Shown: piece after piece, positions 1 through 5,985 of the stretch
How positions within the stretch are numbered: the first letter of the stretch is position 1
Layout of the letters: each line of letters starts with the position of its first letter
Source of the DNA: 66-474 sp036278635
GTDB lineage: Bacteria; Pseudomonadota; Gammaproteobacteria; Xanthomonadales; Rhodanobacteraceae
Direction: 5' to 3'
Assembly: GCA_036278635.1 (NCBI GenBank)
Contig: DASUKQ010000150.1
Location: 1 to 8,617, forward strand
Length of the DNA: 8,617 nucleotides
Notes under the pieces: model-generated
The model's input: only the letters and a program-made list of their open reading frames with translations
Told to the model about the DNA's origin: nothing
The model's database searches: none
Program-made: the position numbers and the translations under genes

Positions 1-846
1 CTTGACTATCACGGCACCATGGAGAACTACGGCGCCGCCAAGGCCAGGCTGTTCGCGTGGCCCGGTTTGCGCGCCGCTGTCGTCAACGTCGACGATGCCT
101 TCGGGCGGCAACTGGCCGAGCAATTGCCCGCGGGCGTGCGTGTGCTGCGCTACGGCGTCGATGCCGTAGATGCCGTGATTCGCGCCCTCGATGTACGCAC
201 CCATTCCGACGGCCTCGATTTCGACCTCGTGACGCAAGCGGGACGAGGCACGGTGCATAGCCGCCTGCTGGGGCGGTTCAATGTCGCCAACCTGCTTGCG
301 GTCGCGGGCGCGCTGGCCGCACTCGACGTCCCGTTCGCGCGGATCCACGAAGCGCTCGAAGCGTTGCAGCCGGTCGCCGGGCGCATGAATCGACTCGGCG
401 GCGGCCCCCTGCCGCTGGTGGTCGTGGACTATTCGCACACACCCGATGCGTTGGAGCAGGCGCTCACCACCTTGCGCGCGCATTGCCGGGGCAAGTTGAT
501 TTGCGTGTTCGGCTGCGGCGGCGATCGCGATGCCGGCAAGCGTCCGGTGATGGGGGCGATCGCCGAGGAACTGGCGGACGTCGCCATCGTCACCGACGAC
601 AATCCGCGCAGCGAGGATGGCGACGCGATCGTGGCGCAGATCGTTGGCGGCATGCGCGAGCCCGAACGCGCCATCGTCGAACGCGATCGCGCCCGCGCGA
701 TCGACCTGGCGATTGCCCGGGCGCGGCCGGGTGACGTGGTGCTCCTCGCCGGCAAGGGCCACGAGGCCTGTCAGGAAAGCGCCGGCGTGAAACGACCGTT
801 CGACGATCTCAAGGTCGCGCGCGTCCGCCTGGAGGCCCGGCGATGA
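1..846 (+). CDS. murE: UDP-N-acetylmuramoyl-tripeptide synthetase MurE, 3' part (meso-DAP adding)
   Basis: MurE is the cytoplasmic ligase that adds meso-diaminopimelate to UDP-MurNAc-L-Ala-D-Glu using ATP. The frame is open from base 1, before the first ATG at 19, and begins LDYHGTMENYGAAKARLF. This is the family stretch whose lysine (fragment residue 14) matches the carbamylated Lys of E. coli MurE. About 210 N-terminal residues, including the P-loop, lie outside the window; 281 remain. Visible motifs are YSHTPDA (residues 144-150) in the C-terminal ligase domain, GCGGDRDAGKRP, and DNPR (200-203, bases 598-609) followed by SEDG. DNPR is the known signature of meso-DAP-specific enzymes, as opposed to lysine-adding ones. 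The TGA stop overlaps the murF ATG (ATGA), which points to translational coupling. Nothing in the visible part looks damaged. Confidence 0.97.
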   Translation, partial: LDYHGTMENYGAAKARLFAWPGLRAAVVNVDDAFGRQLAEQLPAGVRVLRYGVDAVDAVIRALDVRTHSDGLDFDLVTQAGRGTVHSRLLGRFNVANLLAVAGALAALDVPFARIHEALEALQPVAGRMNRLGGGPLPLVVVDYSHTPDALEQALTTLRAHCRGKLICVFGCGGDRDAGKRPVMGAIAEELADVAIVTDDNPRSEDGDAIVAQIVGGMREPERAIVERDRARAIDLAIARARPGDVVLLAGKGHEACQESAGVKRPFDDLKVARVRLEARR

Positions 847-2210
847 AGTTGCGCCTCCAGGAAATCGCGGTATGGACGCGGGGCAGCTTGAACGGGGCCG
901 ACGCGACGGTCCACGCGGTTTCCACCGATTCGCGCACCCTCGGGGCCGGCGAGCTTTTCGTCGCGCTCAAGGGTGAACGCCACGACGGGCACGACCATGT
1001 CGCCGAAGCGGCAACGCGTGGCGCAGCGGGTGCCCTGGTGTCGCGCCGCGTCGAGGTCGACTTGCCGCAAATCGTGGTGGCCGACAGCCTGCACGCGCTC
1101 GGCGATCTCGCCAGCGCGGTACGCGCGCAGCACAACGTCGTGGTGATCGGCATCACCGGCTCCAACGGCAAGACCACCGTCAAATCGCTGGCAGCGCGCA
1201 TCCTTGCGCGACATGGGCCGACCCACAGCAACGCCGCCAGTTTCAACAACGAGATCGGCCTGCCGCTGACCCTGCTGGGCATGCCCGACGCCACCCGCTA
1301 CGCGGTGCTGGAAATGGGCGCCGGCAAGCCGGGCGACATCGCCTACCTCGCCGCGATCGCGCGTCCGCGCATCGGGCTGGTCAACAACGTCGGCCCCGCG
1401 CACCTGGAGCGCATGCACTCGCTGGAAGGGATCGCCGAAACCAAGGGCGCGATGTACCAGGCGCTGCCGCAGGATGGCGTGGCCGTCATCAATGCCGACG
1501 ATCCGTTCGCGGCGTATTTCACCGGGCTCGCCGGCGCGCGCCGGGTATTGCGCTTCGGCCTGGCGTCGTCGGCCGATGTGGCCGCCGCGGACGTGCGCCT
1601 TGGCGCGGACGCAAGTGCGTTCACCCTGACGACGCCGTCCGGTCGCGCAACCGTCAACCTTCCGCTGCCGGGCCGCCACAACGTCGCCAACGCGCTGGCT
1701 GCGGCAGCGCTCGCCCACGCCGCGGGGGTCGCGCTGGACGACATCGTGGCCGGGTTGCAGGACGCGGAATCCGTCGAGGGCCGGTTGCGGCGGCGCGAGT
1801 CGCCACAGGGCTGGGTGCTTTTCGACGACAGCTACAACGCCAACCCGGGTTCCGCGCTGGCCGCGGTGGCGACGCTCGCACTGCAGCCGGGCGAGCGCTG
1901 GCTGGTGCTGGGCAACATGGCCGAGCTCGGCGACGACGCTGCGAGGTTGCACGCGGGAATCGGACAGGCCGCGCGCGAGCAAGGGATCACGCGTGTGTAC
2001 GCCGTGGGCAAGTTGGCCGCACGCGCCGCGGAAGCCTTTGGTGGCGAGGGTCGCGTGCACGCCGATCAGGCTGCCCTGATCACGGCGTTGCGTGGCGATC
2101 TGCACGCCGGCGTGTACGTGCTGGTCAAGGGCTCGCATTCCTCGCACATGGAGAACGTCGTCGGCGCGCTGCTCGAAGACGGCAAGGGGGGCGATCGGCA
2201 TGTTGCTTGA
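843..2210 (+). CDS. murF: UDP-N-acetylmuramoyl-tripeptide--D-alanyl-D-alanine ligase MurF
   Basis: MurF is the cytoplasmic ligase that joins D-Ala-D-Ala (the product of DdlB, encoded downstream) to the UDP-MurNAc-tripeptide, completing the pentapeptide precursor. The 455-residue product is of normal family length. Visible motifs in order: STDSR (27-31) in the N-terminal UDP-substrate domain, the P-loop GITGSNGKTT (103-112), NNEIGLP (135-141), GRHNVANALAA (from 277), DDSYNANP (328-335), GNMAELG (357-363) and GSHSSHMENVV (430-440). The ATG at 843 overlaps the murE stop by 4 bp and has GGAGG at 831-835, 7 nt upstream, which settles the start. The 3' end overlaps the mraY start by 11 bp. A long open frame on the opposite strand over this gene is a high-GC shadow. 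Confidence 0.98.
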   Translation: MKLRLQEIAVWTRGSLNGADATVHAVSTDSRTLGAGELFVALKGERHDGHDHVAEAATRGAAGALVSRRVEVDLPQIVVADSLHALGDLASAVRAQHNVVVIGITGSNGKTTVKSLAARILARHGPTHSNAASFNNEIGLPLTLLGMPDATRYAVLEMGAGKPGDIAYLAAIARPRIGLVNNVGPAHLERMHSLEGIAETKGAMYQALPQDGVAVINADDPFAAYFTGLAGARRVLRFGLASSADVAAADVRLGADASAFTLTTPSGRATVNLPLPGRHNVANALAAAALAHAAGVALDDIVAGLQDAESVEGRLRRRESPQGWVLFDDSYNANPGSALAAVATLALQPGERWLVLGNMAELGDDAARLHAGIGQAAREQGITRVYAVGKLAARAAEAFGGEGRVHADQAALITALRGDLHAGVYVLVKGSHSSHMENVVGALLEDGKGGDRHVA

Positions 2211-3282
2211 GCTCTCCCACTGGCTGGAACAGTATTTCGGGCCGTTCCGGCTGTTCGACTACATCACCTTCCGCACCATCATGGCGGCGTTGACGGGGCT
2301 GTTCTTTGCGCTGTTCTGCGGCCCCGCGATGATCCGGCGGCTGACTGCGCTGAAAGCCGGGCAGGTGGTGCGCAACGATGGTCCCAAGTCGCACCTTTCC
2401 AAGGCCGGCACACCGACCATGGGCGGCGCCCTGATCCTCGCCGCGATCGTGGTCGGCACGTTGTTGTGGGGCGATCTGCACAGCCGCTACCTTTGGGTGG
2501 TGCTGGTCGTGACGCTGGCCTGCGGCCTGATCGGCTTTTACGACGATTACCGCAAGCTGGTGCTCAAGGATCCGCATGGGCTGCGCGCGCGGTGGAAATA
2601 CCTGGCGCAATCCGTGGTGGGCCTCGCGGCAGCATTGTTCCTGTTCCATACCGCCAACATTCCGGCGGCGACGGCGTTGTACGTGCCCCTGTTCAAGCAC
2701 GTGGCGATTCCGCTCGGTGCGGGGTTCGTGGTGATCGCGTACCTGTGGATCGTCGGGTTCTCGAATGCGGTGAACCTGACCGACGGGCTCGACGGCCTTG
2801 CAATCATGCCGGCGGTCCTGGTGGCGGCGGCACTCGGTGCGTTCGCCTATCTGGCCGGCAATGCGGTGTTCTCGACGTACCTCGGCATTCCGTCCATCCC
2901 GGGCGCGGGCGAGCTCGCGGTGTTCTGCGGAGCCTTGACCGGCGCGGGACTGGGATTCCTGTGGTTCAACACCTATCCCGCGCAGGTGTTCATGGGCGAC
3001 GTCGGCGCACTTGCAATCGGCGGGGCGATCGGGTGCGTGGCGGTAATCGTGCGCCAGGAAATCATCCTGCTGGTGATGGGCGGATTGTTCGTGGTCGAAA
3101 CCGCGTCGGTGATGCTGCAGGTCGGCAGCTACAAGCTGACCGGCCGGCGGATGTTCCGGATGGCGCCCATCCACCATCACTTCGAATTGAAGGGCTGGCC
3201 CGAGCCGCGCGTGATCGTGCGCTTCTGGATCATCTCGGTGGTGCTGGTGTTGGTGGGTTTGGCGACGCTCAAGGTGAGATAG
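2200..3282 (+). CDS. mraY: Phospho-N-acetylmuramoyl-pentapeptide-transferase MraY
   Basis: MraY is the polytopic inner-membrane enzyme that transfers phospho-MurNAc-pentapeptide from UDP to undecaprenyl phosphate, giving lipid I. The product is 360 residues, the same length as E. coli MraY, and is strongly hydrophobic with about ten membrane segments. Motifs stand at the expected places: GTPTMGG (70-76), the Asp pair in DDYRK (115-119), NAVNLTDGLDGLA (189-201), FMGDVGAL (264-271, with D267) and PIHHHFE (323-329). The frame is open upstream, but the ATG at 2200 gives the canonical N-terminus MLLELSHWLEQYF and has AAGGGGGG at 2184-2191 as ribosome site. The first 11 bp overlap the end of murF. 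In E. coli murD follows; here ftsW follows, separated by repeat element A. Confidence 0.98.
   Translation: MLLELSHWLEQYFGPFRLFDYITFRTIMAALTGLFFALFCGPAMIRRLTALKAGQVVRNDGPKSHLSKAGTPTMGGALILAAIVVGTLLWGDLHSRYLWVVLVVTLACGLIGFYDDYRKLVLKDPHGLRARWKYLAQSVVGLAAALFLFHTANIPAATALYVPLFKHVAIPLGAGFVVIAYLWIVGFSNAVNLTDGLDGLAIMPAVLVAAALGAFAYLAGNAVFSTYLGIPSIPGAGELAVFCGALTGAGLGFLWFNTYPAQVFMGDVGALAIGGAIGCVAVIVRQEIILLVMGGLFVVETASVMLQVGSYKLTGRRMFRMAPIHHHFELKGWPEPRVIVRFWIISVVLVLVGLATLKVR
3271..3278 (+). promoter_or_regulatory. Strong Shine-Dalgarno (AAGGTGAG) for the ATG at 3285
   Basis: AAGGTGAG closely matches the anti-Shine-Dalgarno complement and stands 6 nt before an ATG at 3285, just behind the mraY stop. It is the best ribosome site near ftsW, yet the frame it opens now runs into element A and ends at 3617. 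I read it as the ancestral ftsW ribosome site. Confidence 0.6.
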
Positions 3283-3320
3283 CGATGCGCTTTGTGACCC
3301 GACTGTGGGACAAGCAACGA

Positions 3321-3594
3321 GATCGGGACCCGGGACCCGGGACCCGGGTCCCGGAACAGCTGGACCGTCGAGATCCCTCGACCACTGGAGCTGTCCGAGC
3401 GCCGACGTGGTTCGGCCGCAACCTTTTCGCTCTTTCGAGCTTCGGTTTTGCTTGCGGGAACTCCACCGCGGATGGGTTTGCCCGTATGCCGGTGGCATCC
3501 GCATGCCGAGCTTCTGCTTTGACGGGTCCCGGGTCCCGGGTCCCGAGTCCCGGCTTCTCGGCGTGTCCCGGGTCCCGGGTCCCGAATCCCGATC
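3321..3594 (+). repeat. Repeat element A: heptamer-built element with terminal inverted repeats, between mraY and ftsW
   Basis: This fills the 331-bp gap between mraY and ftsW. The left tract (3324-3354) has three CGGGACC units and one CGGGTCC, ending in an 18-bp perfect palindrome (3337-3354). The right side has two tracts: 3524-3551 (GGGTCCC three times, then GAGTCCC) and 3563-3590 (GTGTCCC, GGGTCCC twice, GAATCCC). The outer ends 3321-3352 and 3563-3594 are inverted repeats matching at 28 of 32 positions, starting GATCGGGA and ending TCCCGATC. ACGA directly flanks both sides (3317-3320, 3595-3598), a possible 4-bp target duplication. The 169-bp interior (3355-3523) has several possible hairpins and no gene. 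Its right end is homologous to that of element C. No transposase is present. Confidence 0.8.
3353..3396 (+). other. Possible RNA hairpin at the left of the element A interior
   Basis: GG(A)ACAGCT (3353-3361) pairs with AGCTGTCC (3389-3396) with a one-base bulge. After an internal loop, GTCGAG (3367-3372) pairs with CTCGAC (3377-3382) around the loop ATCC. There is no following T-run, so it does not look like a terminator. Two further possible stems follow: CCGCAA (3416-3421) with TTGCGG (3452-3457), enclosing GCTC/GAGC around TTTC; and GGATG (3470-3474) with CATCC (3496-3500), enclosing ATGCC/GGCAT. Confidence 0.4.
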
Positions 3595-3601
3595 ACGAAG
3601 C

Positions 3602-3605
3602 GAGG
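3602..3605 (+). promoter_or_regulatory. Ribosome site (GAGG) for ftsW at 3614
   Basis: GAGG lies 8 nt before the ATG at 3614, in the sequence just right of element A. It supports 3614 as the present ftsW start but is weaker than AAGGTGAG at 3271-3278. Confidence 0.5.
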
Positions 3606-3613
3606 CATTTCGC

Positions 3614-4900
3614 ATGACGGGATGGTTCGGCCCATCGCAAGCTGTCCGCAAGCACGGACCGGAAGGTCGCCACGACCCGTGGCTGCTGCTGGCGATCGCC
3701 GGGCTGGTCGCTTTCGGCATCGTGATGGTGGCGTCCAGTTCGATCGCGGTCGCCGACGGACACCATATCGGCGAGTTCCATTACCTGAAGCGCCACTTGA
3801 TTTTCCTCGCGCTGGGCGGGGTGATCGCATTGTGGATCGCGCTCAGGATCGAGCTCAACACGCTGGAACGCTGGTCGGGCTGGTTGATGCTGGGGACCTT
3901 CATGTTGCTGTTGTTGGTGTTCGTGCCGCACGTCGGCATGCGCATCAACGGCGCACGGCGCTGGATCGATTTCGGCATATCGGGATTCCAGCCGGTCGAA
4001 CTCGCCAAGCTCATCGTGATCCTGTACGTCGCGAGTTACCTGGTTCGGCACCGCGATGCCGTCGAAACGAAGTTCCTCGGCGCGGTGAAGCCGGTGGGGG
4101 TGGCCGGCCTGACCGCGGTGCTGCTGCTCGCCCAGCCCGACTTCGGATCGGCCGCGCTGATCGGCGTGGTGGTGATCGGCATGCTGTGGCTGGGCGGTGC
4201 GCGCATGCGCAACCTCGTGATCATGGGCTTGCCGGCGATTCCGCTCGGCGCGTGGCTGGCCTTGTCCACCGACTATCGGGTCAAGCGCCTGACCTCGTTC
4301 CTCGATCCGTGGAAGGACCCGTTCAACGACGGCTTCCAGCTCACCCAGGCGCTGATCGCGGTCGGCCGCGGCAAGTGGTTCGGCGTGGGCCTGGGCGGCA
4401 GCGTCCAGAAGTTGTTCTATCTGCCGGAGGCGCACACCGATTTCATCCTCGCCGTGATCGCCGAGGAACTCGGCTTCCTGGGGGTGCTGTTCGTGCTTTC
4501 GTTGTTCGCATTGCTGGTCGGGCGCGGCCTGCAACTCGGCCTGCGCGGCGTGGAAGTGGGCCAGCACCGCGCCGGTTACGTGGCGTTCGGCATTTCACTG
4601 ATGATCGGCCTGCAGGCGCTGGTATCGGTGGGGGTGAACCTCGGCGTGTTGCCGACCAAGGGCCTGACCCTGCCGCTGATCAGTTCGGGCGGCTCCAGCA
4701 CGTTGATGACCTGCGTGATGCTGGGGGTGCTGTTGCGCGCCGGCTACGAAATCCACCGCGCCGAGGACGCGCGACGGATGGCGACGCGCAGGATGCCGGC
4801 GGCGGCGTCCGCTTCCCCGCCCACCGGCCGGCCGCAGCCGCAACTGCCGCTGGCGGCGCGGACGCGTGTCGAACCGACCCTCGAGGAGGTGCGCGCATGA
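3614..4900 (+). CDS. ftsW: Septal peptidoglycan glycosyltransferase FtsW (SEDS family)
   Basis: FtsW is the membrane SEDS polymerase that links lipid II into glycan strands at the division septum, working with FtsI. From the ATG at 3614 the product is 428 residues with about ten membrane segments. SEDS motifs seen: NGARRWI (112-118), QPVELAK (126-132), QPDFG (174-178), LPEAHTDFI (270-278, whose Asp276 matches the putative catalytic Asp of the family) and PTKGLTLPLISSGGSS (347-362). A Pro/Ala-rich cytoplasmic tail follows residue 385. The frame is also open back to a GTG at 3305, which would add 103 residues of translated repeat; I prefer 3614 because of GAGG at 3602-3605 and the hydrophilic family-like N-terminus. 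Excising element A would join the ATG at 3285 in frame, adding 17 codons, so the start has probably moved. The TGA overlaps the murG ATG. Confidence 0.93.
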   Translation: MTGWFGPSQAVRKHGPEGRHDPWLLLAIAGLVAFGIVMVASSSIAVADGHHIGEFHYLKRHLIFLALGGVIALWIALRIELNTLERWSGWLMLGTFMLLLLVFVPHVGMRINGARRWIDFGISGFQPVELAKLIVILYVASYLVRHRDAVETKFLGAVKPVGVAGLTAVLLLAQPDFGSAALIGVVVIGMLWLGGARMRNLVIMGLPAIPLGAWLALSTDYRVKRLTSFLDPWKDPFNDGFQLTQALIAVGRGKWFGVGLGGSVQKLFYLPEAHTDFILAVIAEELGFLGVLFVLSLFALLVGRGLQLGLRGVEVGQHRAGYVAFGISLMIGLQALVSVGVNLGVLPTKGLTLPLISSGGSSTLMTCVMLGVLLRAGYEIHRAEDARRMATRRMPAAASASPPTGRPQPQLPLAARTRVEPTLEEVRA

Positions 4901-5985
4901 GCGGCGAAGCGCGTGCGCCCGTGTTGATCATGGCCGGCGGTACCGGCGGCCATATCTTTCCCGGCCTGGCGGTCGCGGCGGCGCTGCGCGCACGCGAAGT
5001 GCCGGTGCTGTGGCTGGGTGCGCACGGCGGGATGGAGGCACGCATCGTGCCGGAGCACCGCTTCGAATTGCACACGCTGCCGGTTTCCGGTCTGCGGGGA
5101 AAGGGATTCGGCGCCCGGCTCGCGGCGCCATGGATGCTGGCGCGTGCGGGCATTGCCGCGTGGCGCCTGTTGCGTCGCGCCCGGCCGCGCAGCGTGCTGT
5201 CGCTGGGGGGGTACGTTGCCGGGCCGGGCGGCGTCGCTTCGTGGTTGCAACGCCGTCCATTGCTGGTGCACGAACAGAACCGCGTGGCCGGTTTCACCAA
5301 CCGCGTGCTGGCCAGGATGGCACAACGTGTCATGAGCGGTTTCCCCGACGCGTTTCCCGCCACCACGCACGCCGAATGGACCGGCAATCCGGTGCGCGCG
5401 GAAATTTCCGCGTTGCCGACGCCCGCGGAGCGCTTCGCCGGGCGCGCCGGCGCGCCGCATTTGCTGGTGCTGGGCGGAAGCCTCGGCGCACGCACGCTGA
5501 ACACCGGTTTGCCTGACGCGCTCGCCTTGGTTCCCGCGGACCGCCGTCCCGAGGTCTGGCACCAGTGCGGCAAGACGCACGTGGAGGCGACTCGCGCGGC
5601 GTATTCGCGGGTGGACATCGAGGCAAGGATCGAGCCGTTCCTCGTCGACATGGCGGGAGCCTATGCGTGGGCGGACCTGGTCGTGTGTCGCGCCGGCGCC
5701 CTGACGCTGGCGGAACTGGCGGCGGCGGGGCTGGGCGCGATCCTGCTGCCGTTCCCGCACGCGGTGGACGATCACCAGACCCGCAATGCCGAAGGTTTCG
5801 TCGCCATCGGCGCGGCCGAACTGGTGCAGGATCGAGATTTCGAGCCGTCGCGTTTCGCCGGGCTGCTGGAGCGCCTGCTGCGTGATGCCGACAAGCGCCT
5901 TGCCATGGCGACCGCCGCGCGCACGCTGGCCAAACCCGACGCCGCCGACGTGATCGCGCAGCGTTGCCTGGAGGTGGCCGCATGA
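4897..5985 (+). CDS. murG: UDP-GlcNAc--lipid I N-acetylglucosaminyltransferase MurG
   Basis: MurG is the peripheral inner-membrane GT-B glycosyltransferase that adds GlcNAc to lipid I to give lipid II, the substrate of FtsW. The product has 362 residues, close to the family norm. Motifs: the glycine-rich GGTGGH (14-19) near the N-terminus, GGYVAGPGG (104-112), HEQN (125-128), WTGNPVR (161-167), GGSLGAR (193-199), RAGALTLAEL (265-274) and DDHQTRNA (291-298) in the UDP-GlcNAc-binding C-terminal domain. The ATG overlaps the ftsW stop by 4 bp and is preceded by GAGGAGGTG (4883-4891), an excellent ribosome site 5 nt away. The same frame is open far upstream inside ftsW, but that part is a shadow. 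The stop overlaps the murC ATG. Nothing abnormal was seen. Confidence 0.98.
   Translation: MSGEARAPVLIMAGGTGGHIFPGLAVAAALRAREVPVLWLGAHGGMEARIVPEHRFELHTLPVSGLRGKGFGARLAAPWMLARAGIAAWRLLRRARPRSVLSLGGYVAGPGGVASWLQRRPLLVHEQNRVAGFTNRVLARMAQRVMSGFPDAFPATTHAEWTGNPVRAEISALPTPAERFAGRAGAPHLLVLGGSLGARTLNTGLPDALALVPADRRPEVWHQCGKTHVEATRAAYSRVDIEARIEPFLVDMAGAYAWADLVVCRAGALTLAELAAAGLGAILLPFPHAVDDHQTRNAEGFVAIGAAELVQDRDFEPSRFAGLLERLLRDADKRLAMATAARTLAKPDAADVIAQRCLEVAA
5970..5976 (+). promoter_or_regulatory. Ribosome site (GGAGGTG) deciding the murC start
   Basis: GGAGGTG stands 5 nt before the ATG at 5982. An in-frame ATG at 6018 and a TTG at 5964 have no comparable site, so 5982 is chosen. Confidence 0.75.

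Larger units (their letters stand above)
3285..3617 (+). other. 110-codon open frame across element A, possible displaced ftsW start or coupling leader
   Basis: An ATG 2 nt after the mraY stop, with a strong ribosome site at 3271-3278, opens a 110-codon frame. It begins MRFVTRLWDKQR and then reads through the heptamer repeats (peptides such as RDPGPGTRVP and TGPGSRVPSP). Its TGA (3615-3617) overlaps the ATG at 3614 that begins FtsW in the next frame. No protein domain is recognisable, and from residue 13 the peptide is simply translated repeat element. I infer that the first 12 codons are the original ftsW 5' end, cut off by insertion. Translation may still run through this frame and reinitiate at ftsW. 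It could equally be an untranslated accident, because the repeats contain no stop codons. Confidence 0.35.

Noticed and set aside
2092..2199. MraY start at an upstream ATG (2092)
   Set aside because: The extra 36 residues are the murF 3' end read in another frame; 2200 gives the canonical 360-residue protein with a ribosome site.
771..2201. Long open frame on the - strand opposite murF, with similar ones opposite mraY/ftsW (2125-3720) and murC (5772-7397)
   Set aside because: They lie exactly antisense to well-identified genes, have no recognisable domains and low-complexity Arg/Ala/His-rich composition, as expected for shadows in high-GC DNA.
3321..3594. CRISPR array
   Set aside because: The repeats are 7-bp tandem units without unique regular spacers, and there are no cas genes.
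3321..3594. Insertion sequence carrying its own transposase
   Set aside because: The 169-bp interior is far too small and its open frames show no transposase motifs.
3305..3613. FtsW with a 103-residue N-terminal extension from the GTG at 3305
   Set aside because: The extension is translated repeat element, no good ribosome site precedes 3305, and the ATG at 3614 has GAGG and a family-like N-terminus. Kept only as an alternative.
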